DNA of 64,000 nt from Paracoccaceae bacterium. GTDB lineage: Bacteria > Pseudomonadota > Alphaproteobacteria > Rhodobacterales > Rhodobacteraceae. A program made the position numbers and the translations under genes. The notes beneath the pieces were generated by a model. The model had not been told where the DNA came from. It saw only the letters and a program-made list of their open reading frames with translations, and did no database searches. The stretch is from the NCBI GenBank assembly GCA_004153385.1, contig SDAL01000001.1, positions 1,364,001 to 1,428,000 on the forward strand, given 5' to 3'. Shown piece after piece: positions 8,201 through 15,569 of the stretch. Each line of letters starts with the position of its first letter. Within the stretch, counting starts at the first letter, position 1.

Positions 8201-10797
8201 CGGTGCAACCAGCTCTCGGCGCGGTTGAGGCCCCGCCCCATGACCGCGGGCACGCAGACGCGCATATTCCCCGCAAAGCCCGTGCCACCCCCGCCACACC
8301 GGTTCCTGATCCGGACGCAGGCGTGGCGTGGCCCGATCTCGGGGCGCTGCAGTTTTTCAACGGCCTTGGAGGGTTTGCCCGCGAGGGCCGCGAATATGTC
8401 ATCCGCCTTGACCAGACCGACACAACCCCCGCACCATGGATCAATGTCATTGCCAATGCGGGGTTCGGTTTTCAGGTCTCCGCCAATGGCAGCGGCTTTA
8501 CATGGGCCGAAAACAGCCGCGACAACCAGCTGACACCGTGGTCGAACGATGCCATCGCAGACCCTCCGGGCGAGGCGTTCTATATCCGCGACGATGAGAG
8601 CGGGGCCATGTTTTCACCGACCCCGCGCCCGCGCGTGTCCTCCAGCGGTCCCCATGTCGTGCGCCACGGCTTCGGCTACAGCAGGTTCGAGCATCGCTGT
8701 GATGACATCGCCTGTGATCTGGTACAATTCGTGCCGCGCAACGATCCGGTCAGAATCTCGCGTCTGGTGTTGCGCAATACAGGCGCGCTGGCACGCAGGC
8801 TGAGCGTCACAGCCTATAGCGAGCCGGTGATGGGGCAGTCGCGCGCGTCCACAGCCCCGTTCCTCATCACCTCTCACGAGCCTGCAACAGGCGCCCTTAT
8901 GGCGGAAAATCCGTGGAACACGGCATTTCCGGGCCGCATGATGTTTGCCGCCCTCCACTCCGCGTCCGGCGCCGCCGAAAGCTGGACCGGCGACCGGACC
9001 GAATTTCTTGGCTCAGGCGGCAGTCTTGACGACCCCGCAGCCCTGCATCCGCAGGCGGCCATGTCAGGGCGTGTGGGCGCGGGGCTTGATCCCTGTCTGG
9101 CGTTACGCAAAGCGCTGACGCTTGCGCCCGGCGAAAGCGTCGAGATCGTCCACCTGCTTGGCCAATGCGTGGATCGTGCGGCGGCGGTTGCGCTTGTCGC
9201 ACAGACACGTACGGCGGATCTGCAGGCGGAATTGGTCGCGGTACAGAACTATTGGGACGACACTCTGGGCGATTTGCAGATCAAGACCCCCGATCCGGCG
9301 ATGGATATCATGGTCAACGGCTGGTTGCCCTATCAGGCGCTCGCCTGCCGGATCGAGGCGCGCGCAGCCTTTTATCAAGCCAGCGGTGCATACGGGTTTC
9401 GTGACCAGTTGCAAGACAATATGGCCTTCATGCTCACACGCCCCGGCCAGACCCGCGCCCATCTTTTGCGCGTGGCTGGCCGCCAGTTTCCCGAAGGCGA
9501 TGTCCAGCACTGGTGGCTGCCCCATTCCGGTCAGGGCGTGCGCACGCGCATCTCCGACGATTGCGTCTGGCTGGGCCATGCGGTTGCGGCTTATGTGAAC
9601 CACACCGGCGATCACGCAATACTGGACGAACAGGTACCGTTCCTAGACGGGCATCGTCTGGGCGAGGACGAGAATGACGCGTTCTTCCTGCCCGATGACG
9701 CAGGCCATAGCGCCTCGCTGCTTGAGCATTGCATCTTGGGGCTTGAGCGTGCGCTACGCCTGAGCGGCCAGCATGGCTTGCCGTTGATCGGTACGGGCGA
9801 CTGGAATGACGGTATGAACCGTGTGGGGGCCGCCGGTCGCGGGGAAAGCGTGTGGCTGGGCTGGTTGCTGGTGCAAACGCTGACGGCCTTTGTGCCGATC
9901 TTGCACAAACGCGATCCGGCCCGTGCGGCACGCATGCACGAACAGGCAGACACGTTGCGCCAATCCATCGAGACCCATGCATGGGACGGGGCGTGGTACC
10001 GTCGCGCGACCTTCGATGACGGTACGTGGCTCGGAACGCGCGATGCAGCCGCCTGCCGCATCGATTCCATCGCACAAAGCTGGGCGGTGTTGTCGGGTCA
10101 GGCCGATCCGGCGCGTGCCAGACGTGCGATGGAGGCGCTCGACACCCTTCTGGTGGATCACGAAAACGGTCTGGCGCTGCTTTTCACCCCGCCTTTCGGG
10201 ATCAATACAGAGGCACAGGCACACGATCCGGGCTATATCGCCGGATATCCGCCGGGATTGCGCGAAAACGGCGGGCAGTACAGCCACGCAGCCATGTGGG
10301 CGATTCTGGCGTGGGCACGGCTGGGCGACGGCGCACGGGCGGCAGACCTGTTTGCACTGCTGAACCCGATCAACCACAGCCACACCCCCGAGACCATGCA
10401 ACGCTACAAGACAGAGCCCTACGTCGTCGCCGCAGATGTGTATTCGGTCACACCGCACATCGGGCGCGGCGGCTGGAGCTGGTATACAGGCTCTGCTGCC
10501 TGGATGCATCGCGCCGCCGTGGAGGGGATACTGGGCGTCACGCGTGAGGGCGCATGTTTGCGGATTGCGCCGAACATTCCGCCCGACTGGCCGGGTTTCA
10601 CTATGACACTGCGGGTGGCCAACACGGCGTGCCACATCCACGTTGAACGGACACGCAACGCAGGCACCACGCTAGACGGTCGCCCACTGGCATACGCGCC
10701 TGCCGTTTTCATACCGCTTGACGGGCAGCCCCACCATCTGACGCTGGATCTGGGTCCCGCGCCTGCATCCCCACATAGCAATGGCTCAACCCACTGA
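2206..10797 (+). CDS. ndvB: Cyclic beta-1,2-glucan synthase (NdvB/ChvB family)
   Basis: A 2863-residue inner-membrane enzyme that builds cyclic beta-1,2-glucan from UDP-glucose for the periplasm (osmoadaptation, envelope). Order of parts: a cytosolic N-terminus; membrane helices about 412-465; a GT84 glycosyltransferase domain with D635-S-D637 and the acceptor/product motif H783-R-W-C-R-G-D-W790; further membrane helices about 815-870 and 940-990; a glucoamylase-like domain about 1030-1480 (NWYDTRDGRVLDPPY near 1090); and two GH94-type regions starting near 1545 and 2048. The last carries GTGDWNDGMN with D2535 at the usual general-acid position of GH94 phosphorylases. The length is normal for the family. 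ATG 2206 follows AGGA. No NdvA/ChvA-type ABC exporter is in the window. Confidence 0.95.
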   Translation: MSIWPLPQFHRRNTRPSPWQSVAPVRAELFGIERLEQHATSLANVQRICASSPRVTSLHHRLDENAEALRATRKACLRELAAGRHMVPAAQWLLDNFHKVEAQIRECRTDLPPSYYRLLPKLAQGPFHGYPRVFELVWAYVAHTDSHMDAPALSRFLRAYQKVQPLTIGELWAVPITLRLVLLENLRRLADQIARAHARRREADALADRLLEAGADRTGLPENTDPDAHLTEIFAAQLAKRLRDCDPLTTPAIGWLEARLVQQGTTVDLVVQHAQERQGASNVTVQNVITSLRLVAETDWPELFENVSLVDIKLREYAGFSEMDFASRNLYRSAIEDLARHSDKSELELAEQVVATAAAPPQAQGAPLSQPQRLRRSDPGWHLLAEGRAAFERQIGYRHKRSHALRFRHPLQGYMGGILALTFGLLILAAWGLVVLSGPSLSLGVLMAWLAAAIIPVSAIAHLVVDRVVLWSVPPAALPGLALEAGVPAGLRTLVVVPTLLSHAADLREQIEGLEVHYLSGTQQGDLSFALLTDGQDAPQQHIPEDAPLIALIDTEIARLNRIHSPGPAGPRFLHLHRQRRYNAIERIWMGWERKRGKLHELNRLLRGATDTDYRTTDGQSPAVPCNVRYVLTLDSDTRMPRDAAVRLIGKMAHPLNQPIVDAALRRVITGHAILQPRITPALPSLRRGTAFQRATSGPGGMDPYAAAASDIYQDLFGEGSFTGKGIYDIDVFEAVMAGRVPENALLSHDLLEGIFAKAGLATDVELIEAFPDRQDLAARRHHRWCRGDWQLLPWLGRKGGLGALGRFKVLDTLRRSLLAPATLLLLMLGWLFPAPAAVLLTAFAVVTMCLPSFLHAALSAVPHQRRLHLRNHARLMREDLALAVLQTGLTVALLADAAWRAGDAILRTLWRLTVSRRHLLEWTTAASASAAPRLDLRGFFRAMAPGTLLGLAVAGLAVFLAPHALALIAPFAFAWLAAPLIAYRVSTPPAPAADATPSRHDRQELRLIARRTWQYFATFVTAEDSHLPPDNFQEEPRPTIAHRTSPTNIGLYLLATVTARDLGWIGLSHATDRISATLATMQSLARFNGHFYNWYDTRDGRVLDPPYISSVDSGNLAGHLITLANACEQWAEHPDTASHQRPQGLTDLLDLAERDAEQFKTPLDPTCTQAIGALRAGLQDNTANWPFLHRLAVKAECAAPPVPAHAPVWLGLLRDELSAEAQEAAMPPSRLAELAMRLRALGTQARTLAMEMDFAFLLDPERKLLSIGYSAHENSLDPSCYDLMASEARLASLFAIAKQDLPLRHWFRLGRTVTAVRGGAALVSWAGSMFEYLMPGLVMREPEGGQLGRTCRLIVEGQIAYGRAQGVPWGISESGFNARDVDFTYQYSTFGVPGLGLKRGLAGDLVIAPYATGLAAMIDPAAARRNYEALAAMGGLGVCGFYEALDFTPDRVLPDQRVAVVQSYMAHHQGMTIVAIANVLTDGLMRDRFHREPMIHASELLLQERLPRGVDRALPPLEDGTSTGPSTAEVDRGRRIAGRPHGPTATHLMSNGQYAVMLTATGGGYSRWGGIALTRWREDATQDHHGAILHLRDLTDGTEQRFGPGARNTATDAEDVHFFEDHATFTAHAGHLDTVLDILVSGEANAEVRRMSITNGGRKSRTVDVTSYVELTLADPASETAHPAFSRMFVQTEFLPEYGALIAHRRRRSQSDPEIWVAQFTVVEGTTLAPLQYDSARESAFGRDHDQAQPRAVTDPGPLAGTTGTVLDPVFALRNRLQIAPGRTARVLVWMVAADSRAALMDVIDRHHDHNAYDRARTLTWTQAQVQFRHLAITPSEAADFQRLAAPLLYHDSRFRLTSAGLIRGAGRQSGLWPLGISGDSPIIVLRIDDTSDIGQVRALLQAHEYWLGKQLAVDLVILNEHTASYVQDLQTAIDLALRSSHSRPGGDPRPARGAVYTLRSDLIAPDACAQLLAAARVVLVARRGRIGQQLDTLTAEAVQPALGAVEAPPHDRGHADAHIPRKARATPATPVPDPDAGVAWPDLGALQFFNGLGGFAREGREYVIRLDQTDTTPAPWINVIANAGFGFQVSANGSGFTWAENSRDNQLTPWSNDAIADPPGEAFYIRDDESGAMFSPTPRPRVSSSGPHVVRHGFGYSRFEHRCDDIACDLVQFVPRNDPVRISRLVLRNTGALARRLSVTAYSEPVMGQSRASTAPFLITSHEPATGALMAENPWNTAFPGRMMFAALHSASGAAESWTGDRTEFLGSGGSLDDPAALHPQAAMSGRVGAGLDPCLALRKALTLAPGESVEIVHLLGQCVDRAAAVALVAQTRTADLQAELVAVQNYWDDTLGDLQIKTPDPAMDIMVNGWLPYQALACRIEARAAFYQASGAYGFRDQLQDNMAFMLTRPGQTRAHLLRVAGRQFPEGDVQHWWLPHSGQGVRTRISDDCVWLGHAVAAYVNHTGDHAILDEQVPFLDGHRLGEDENDAFFLPDDAGHSASLLEHCILGLERALRLSGQHGLPLIGTGDWNDGMNRVGAAGRGESVWLGWLLVQTLTAFVPILHKRDPARAARMHEQADTLRQSIETHAWDGAWYRRATFDDGTWLGTRDAAACRIDSIAQSWAVLSGQADPARARRAMEALDTLLVDHENGLALLFTPPFGINTEAQAHDPGYIAGYPPGLRENGGQYSHAAMWAILAWARLGDGARAADLFALLNPINHSHTPETMQRYKTEPYVVAADVYSVTPHIGRGGWSWYTGSAAWMHRAAVEGILGVTREGACLRIAPNIPPDWPGFTMTLRVANTACHIHVERTRNAGTTLDGRPLAYAPAVFIPLDGQPHHLTLDLGPAPASPHSNGSTH

Positions 10798-10868
10798 AAC
10801 GGAACCATCCTCAACTCCCGCTGCCCCACAGCAGGCTGACGGGGGCAAGCTGGCGTGGACAGGCGGGC

Positions 10869-11713
10869 GTGGGCAGGCTGACCACCTATCCCAAGACGAA
10901 GTGTCGCGACGACGCGCCGGTCTGTTTCGGGCAGCATCCGATGATGCTGCCCCCCCGCAAGGCCCCACAGCTGCAACTGATCGCGCATAGGATCACACTG
11001 GACCCACCGGCCTTGATGACCAGGGCCCATGACGTCGCCGGCAATGCGGTGGCAAAGACACGTTTCCTGCAGCCAAAGGGCCGATTGATCAACAAAAGCC
11101 GTGCCACGCTGGATCAGAACATTCGCCATTGGCCGGTATGCGATCGCAGCGCAGGCCACGCAGGTTCCCTTTCGCAATTTTGACAACGGCTGGAAAGACA
11201 CGGGCGCGTTAACCACCGCGTGTTGTAGCGATCCCAATGGCGCGCTATCGCTTTGGGGTCGGGTTCTTTGCACATGTCCCATAGATCCGGTGGCCTTGCT
11301 TGAGGATATCGCAAACCGGGTGGTCCACCAGATCAGCCATCTAAGCCCCGAGACCAAGCGCACCCGATCATCGCGGCTCCCCCTTGCGCGCGGATTGGAT
11401 GGTGCCGCGACTTTGCAGTGCGGTTTATAGAGGCCGGGCAGCCCTCGGCTTCGGGCATTCTGTTTGATCCGAAATCACGGCGTGCGGGATCTGCGGGCGC
11501 AGGCGCCAAACACCCTTAGGGTGAGGCTTTCTTGACCGGCGCGGGATGGGTCGCGTTTGATTGCACACACCAGAGCGTCGGATCGGAACACCTCATCGCT
11601 GATACGCTCGTCCGTCGCATCGATCAGGGTGTGCCTGCCTTCGACGACCTCACCGCCGCGAAGAATGCATCGATGCATATGTATGAACTCTGCGCCACAT
11701 GCTGGCCTGACCA
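10869..11713 (+). pseudogene. Degraded transglutaminase-like cysteine peptidase
   Basis: Three frames together reconstruct a transglutaminase-like protein. The N-terminal beta region reads VCFGQHPMMLPPRK, then DVAGNAVAKTRFLQP, from 10869 to about 11160. After a frame change, DPVALLEDIANRVVHQISHL follows (11285-11340). After another change comes CRDFAVRFIEAG around the catalytic cysteine (about 11410-11440), then GILFDPKS, an in-frame TAG, and TGAGWVAFDCTHQSVGS (11534-11584). The catalytic His segment normally found before GAGWVAFD has been lost. Genes of this family often accompany alpha-E/ATP-grasp or glucan loci. Frameshifts, a stop and the missing active-site block mean it cannot make an active enzyme. 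Confidence 0.78.
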
Positions 11714-11817
11714 CGGGGCAAACCGGCCGCGACACTGGCGGATGACAGCCAAGAAATGCGGTGTCAGACACACCTGCCCGTGGCCGGCGAGAGATGTCCG
11801 GCCTCAGCGTCTGATCC

Positions 11818-11849
11818 GGTCAGGCCCTTAAACCGTTCGGGGCCTGACC
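11818..11849 (-). terminator. Hairpin downstream of the UspA gene
   Basis: Perfect 10-bp inverted repeat GGTCAGGCCC/GGGCCTGACC with a 12-base loop, about 75 bases beyond the minus-strand stop of the UspA gene and after the plus-strand pseudogene. No T-run follows on either strand, so terminator function is uncertain. Confidence 0.4.
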
Positions 11850-11922
11850 TGGGGAAGATCCCTTGTTCAGGATCGGCACCGGCGCTCGTTACACACAGAT
11901 ACACCTGCGATGAACGGTAGCG

Positions 11923-12330
11923 TCAGCCGCCGTTCTGACGCACCACAAGCACGTCACATGTCGCATGGGACACCACATGCCCCGTGGTGGAGCCGATGAT
12001 GTAATCGGTGATCCTCGGATTGTGGGAGTTCATGATGATCAAATCACACCCAAGCTCCGCTGCAACGCGCGGTATCTGGCGGTGGGGCGCGCCTGTGCGG
12101 ATCATGCATCTGATTTTCACACCCCGCGTGTCCTCTTTGGCGATGACGGCCTCAATCTCCGGCAGGTGATCTTCGGGCAGTTTTTTGAGGTTGTTGTCAA
12201 TGCGATCAAAAATGGACAGCACCACGATTTCGGCGTCCTCGCCACGCGCCATAGACACGGCTTTCTGAATCAGGTTCCGAGAGTTTTTGGCATGCTGCAA
12301 TTTGACCGGTACAAGAATACGATCATGCAT
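11923..12330 (-). CDS. Universal stress protein, UspA family
   Basis: Single-domain, 135-residue UspA-fold protein. It begins MHDRILVPVKL, the usual first strand of the family, and ends with the nucleotide-loop region IIGSTTGHVVSHATCDVLVV, close to the G-2X-G-9X-G(S/T) ATP-binding signature. It lies 74 bases downstream of the BCCT transporter on the same strand. Pairing of a Usp with an osmolyte transporter is known (for example TeaD with the ectoine TRAP carrier TeaABC), so regulation of transporter activity is a reasonable inference. Confidence 0.88.
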   Translation of the reverse strand: MHDRILVPVKLQHAKNSRNLIQKAVSMARGEDAEIVVLSIFDRIDNNLKKLPEDHLPEIEAVIAKEDTRGVKIRCMIRTGAPHRQIPRVAAELGCDLIIMNSHNPRITDYIIGSTTGHVVSHATCDVLVVRQNGG

Positions 12331-12404
12331 TTTGGGTCTCCATCATTATAATCTGGCAAAGGCACACCGGTATGGAGCGCCTTCTTTTTTGGTATCATGC
12401 GGTT

Positions 12405-13985
12405 TTAGAACCGGTGGCGGACACGCCCTTTGGGGGCGACGAAGGGCTCTTCGGACAATGAACGATATAGGCCCCAGATCATAAGAAACATGATAATAGA
12501 GAATGGCAGACCTGCCGCCAATGACGCCGTTTGCAAGGCCCCCAGACCGCCAGAGGCAAGCAGAACCGCCGCCACAGCCCCTTCACCAAATCCCCAAAAC
12601 ACGCGGTAGATGATCGGTGGCTCTTCCTTGCCCATCGAAATCAGCGTGGTTACCACCAATGTGCCACTGTCAGCGGATGTCACGAAATAGGTGATGATCA
12701 GGATCAGCGCACAAAAACTGACGATATTGCCAAAAAAGCCCAATCCGAAGTTTTCGATGATCACGAACAGCGGACGCGAGATGTCTTCGTTGACGGCGGC
12801 GATGATCCCGCCGTTCTGCATGAATTCCTGCCACAGGGCGGTGCCCCCGAAAACAGACATCCAGAAAAACGTGATGAGTGTCGGCACAATCAAAACCCCG
12901 ATGGCAAATTCGCGGATCGTGCGCCCCCGCGACACGCGGGCGATGAACATCCCCACAAAAGGCGCCCAGGCGATCCACCATCCCCAATAGAAAATCGTCC
13001 ATGATCCTTGCCAGCCGGAGGTCGGATCAGGATCGACCCACAGGCCCATCGGAATAACATTGACGATATACTCACCCACATTGGTGATGAAAAAGCCAAG
13101 TAGAAAGACCGTGGGACCAACAAGAATAAAGACCGAAATCAGGACGATAGACAGCCACATATTCAGCTCGGACAAGATCTTGATACCCTTGCCCACGCCC
13201 GACACCGCAGACACTGTGGCAATGGCCGAGATCACAAGGATCAACAGGTATTTCACCCACGCATCCATCGGCACACCGAAAAGCTGATTAAGCCCCGCCT
13301 GAAGCTGTCCTGCCCCAAGACCCAATGTTGTGGCCACGCCGAATACCGTTCCGAAAATGGCCAAAAGATCAACAATATGCCCGATTGGCCCGAAAATACG
13401 GTTGCCAAAAACAGGATAAAGCGCGGCCCTGATCGTCAGCGGCAGCCCCTTACGATAACTGAAATAGGCCAAGGCCAGACCGACGATGACATACACCGCC
13501 CAGCCGTGAAGGCCCCAATGCAGGAACGTCACCTGCATCGCCATCACGGCCCCATCCATGGAATTCGCAGTCCCCGGTTTCAAAAACGGTGCGTTCTGGA
13601 CATGATACATCGGCTCTGCCACCGACCAGAACAGCAGGCCGATCCCCATACCGGCGCCGAACAACATTGAAAACCATGTGAAATTCGAGAAATCCGGCTC
13701 GTCGTCGTCCCTGCCAAGCCTGATATTGCCGAAACGCGAAAAGATCAGCCAGAATACGAAGAAGATAAAAATGGCAATTGTGAGGATGTAATACCAGCTC
13801 AGGTTGTGACTGATCCACGATTGCATGGCGGCAAAGAACTTGCCCACTGCGTCGGGTGCCAGCACCCCCGCTGCAACAAAGACGATGACGATCACCGCCG
13901 AACTGATCGACATCGTCGGGTTCACCCCGCGAAAGATCCCCCGGTCGCTCAGCATTTCTTCTTCGTAGTTATTTTGTGATGACAT
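12405..13985 (-). CDS. BCCT-family betaine/carnitine/choline transporter
   Basis: Secondary transporter of 526 residues with about 12 membrane helices, importing quaternary-ammonium compounds (glycine betaine, choline, carnitine or DMSP). Family hallmarks are GMGIGLLFWSVAEPM in TM3 and the tryptophan-rich signature region near WGWWIAWAPFVGMF followed by IARVSRGRTIREF. The start is ATG 13985 after GGGAGGGAAGG; the frame extends 18 residues further upstream without a ribosome site. The N-terminus is short, without the long sensory C-terminal tail of BetP. Substrate cannot be fixed from sequence by eye. Confidence 0.92.
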   Translation of the reverse strand: MSSQNNYEEEMLSDRGIFRGVNPTMSISSAVIVIVFVAAGVLAPDAVGKFFAAMQSWISHNLSWYYILTIAIFIFFVFWLIFSRFGNIRLGRDDDEPDFSNFTWFSMLFGAGMGIGLLFWSVAEPMYHVQNAPFLKPGTANSMDGAVMAMQVTFLHWGLHGWAVYVIVGLALAYFSYRKGLPLTIRAALYPVFGNRIFGPIGHIVDLLAIFGTVFGVATTLGLGAGQLQAGLNQLFGVPMDAWVKYLLILVISAIATVSAVSGVGKGIKILSELNMWLSIVLISVFILVGPTVFLLGFFITNVGEYIVNVIPMGLWVDPDPTSGWQGSWTIFYWGWWIAWAPFVGMFIARVSRGRTIREFAIGVLIVPTLITFFWMSVFGGTALWQEFMQNGGIIAAVNEDISRPLFVIIENFGLGFFGNIVSFCALILIITYFVTSADSGTLVVTTLISMGKEEPPIIYRVFWGFGEGAVAAVLLASGGLGALQTASLAAGLPFSIIMFLMIWGLYRSLSEEPFVAPKGRVRHRF

Positions 13986-14488
13986 ATTTGCCTTCCCTCC
14001 CGTCCGACAAATTGTCGGGTGATGTAATTCCCCGCGCACCTTGTTTTTATGATTTTTGGAGTGTTGCCCGGAGCCGTCTTGATCTCAGAAAAGAGTTTGC
14101 GCCATTCTGAAAGGGGCGCATAATTGCACGACAATCAGACACCTGGGTGATCTGCCCCCACTGACCGTTCGTTTTGGTAAACGGGCGCCTGCGGGTTCTT
14201 TTTTATATGCACGGTATTTTTGTTCGGCAAGCGCGTCGTTCACAATGCGCATATTATTTAAGCGCGGCATTGCCGGCCCACGCGCAGCGGGGCGCGCCGG
14301 GGCATCAAGCGGACAGAAAGCAGATCGGTCCGCCGCGCCAAGCCAAACCAAACCAAACCACGGATAGGCAAATGCCCCTGACGCTTTCCGGCAGGGGCAT
14401 TTACGGCTACAAACATCTTTTTGGCACAAAAGGCCTCCGAGCCTTCAAAGCACTTGGCTTTGGTGCCCCCTAAAAACGCGGGTGTTGT
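13986..14488. other. Intergenic region between the BCCT gene and the idonate dehydrogenase
   Basis: About 500 bases with no convincing gene. It should hold the BCCT promoter. Visible features are a hairpin at 14370-14402 and a short tandem CCAAA repeat (14343-14360) next to it. Confidence 0.55.
14370..14402 (-). terminator. Probable terminator of the TRAP/idonate operon
   Basis: Perfect 11-bp stem AAATGCCCCTG/CAGGGGCATTT with an 11-base loop, about 90 bases after the minus-strand stop at 14489. The A/T ends of the stem resemble intrinsic terminators; the T-run is short. Confidence 0.5.
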
Positions 14489-15541
14489 TCAGTCAAAGGT
14501 CAGCTGCACCTTGACCGCCAGTCCGCGGTCCAGTGCCAGATCCATCGCGGCGTTGGCCTGTTCGATGGGGAGAGAATGCGTCACAATCGGCGCAAGCGTC
14601 AGCGCGCGCGCATTGATCAGATCCACCGCTTGCCCGAATTCCGCATCAAACCGGTGCGTACCAATCAGGTTCAGCTCCTTGGCCACCAGCATGTTGAACG
14701 GCACCGGCGTATCCCCCATCACACCGACCTGAACAATGGTGCCCAAAGGCCGTGTACAGGCGATTGCGGAGCGTAACGCAGGCCCTGCGGCAGAGCATTC
14801 GAAACACAGATCGAACTGGCCTTTATCGGCCTCGTATTCCGCCAACCCTTCTGGATTGGTGCGGGTATTGATTGCGCGTGTCGCACCGACCTTGCGCGCC
14901 ACCTCAAGTGTCGCATCCTGAAGATCTGTTACAACAATTTCGGATGCACCGTAATATTTGGCCAACGCCACACACAGCGCCCCGATCGGACCTGCGCCCG
15001 TGACCAGAACCCGCATGCCTGCCAGATCGCCCGCAGCCGCCATCGCGCGGGTGAAGGCGCGCCGGCACACAGCCAGCGGCTCGGCCAGCGCGGCTTCGGC
15101 CATAGGCACATCATCGGCCACAGCAAAACACTGCGCGGCCCCGATCGCCAGACGGTCACGGAAAAATCCCTGTTCGTGGGGCATAAACATCGCGGAGCCT
15201 TTGAAACGCATGTTCATGCAATGCTGGTGCGCGCCCGCGTCGCAAAACTTGCACCTGCCGCAAGGATGCGACGGGTTGATCGCGACACGGGTGCCGATGG
15301 CCAGCCCCGTGACCCCCTCGCCTGTCGCAACAACAGTGCCTGCGGCCTCGTGCCCGATAATGATCGGCTCGCGCACGCGGATGGTGCCGATCCCGCCGTC
15401 TGAGAAATAATGGATATCGGACCCGCAGATCCCGCCCGCACCAATCGCGACGATCACCTCGCCCGTGGCGGGCACCGGTGCCTCGGCCGTTTCAACGCGC
15501 AGATCCTTTTGCCCATGCAGGCGGGCGATGCGAACGGTCAT
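14489..15541 (-). CDS. idnD: Zinc-dependent L-idonate 5-dehydrogenase-like enzyme (MDR family)
   Basis: 350-residue medium-chain dehydrogenase expected to oxidise L-idonate to 5-keto-D-gluconate, or a related sugar acid or polyol. Visible features are GGICGSDIHY with the catalytic-zinc Cys, GHEAAG with the zinc His/Glu, the structural-zinc cluster CGRCKFCDAGAHQHC, and the dinucleotide loop GAGPIGALC. It is the last gene of the minus-strand GntR-dctPQM-idnD run, 28 bases after dctM, and opposite uxuAB. The context points to hexonate/uronate catabolism. The exact substrate could also be another polyol or sugar acid. Confidence 0.82.
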   Translation of the reverse strand: MTVRIARLHGQKDLRVETAEAPVPATGEVIVAIGAGGICGSDIHYFSDGGIGTIRVREPIIIGHEAAGTVVATGEGVTGLAIGTRVAINPSHPCGRCKFCDAGAHQHCMNMRFKGSAMFMPHEQGFFRDRLAIGAAQCFAVADDVPMAEAALAEPLAVCRRAFTRAMAAAGDLAGMRVLVTGAGPIGALCVALAKYYGASEIVVTDLQDATLEVARKVGATRAINTRTNPEGLAEYEADKGQFDLCFECSAAGPALRSAIACTRPLGTIVQVGVMGDTPVPFNMLVAKELNLIGTHRFDAEFGQAVDLINARALTLAPIVTHSLPIEQANAAMDLALDRGLAVKVQLTFD

Positions 15542-15569
15542 GCCATTCTCCTTTTCCGGTCTTTGGTCA

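Noticed and set aside
10781-10990. 69-codon plus-strand frame overlapping the end of ndvB
   Set aside because: Low-complexity Pro/Thr/Ala sequence, no ribosome site; the transglutaminase signal is in another frame.
10419-11363. 314-codon minus-strand frame across the end of ndvB and the intergenic region
   Set aside because: Antisense to the conserved ndvB C-terminus and to the transglutaminase remains; no family resemblance.
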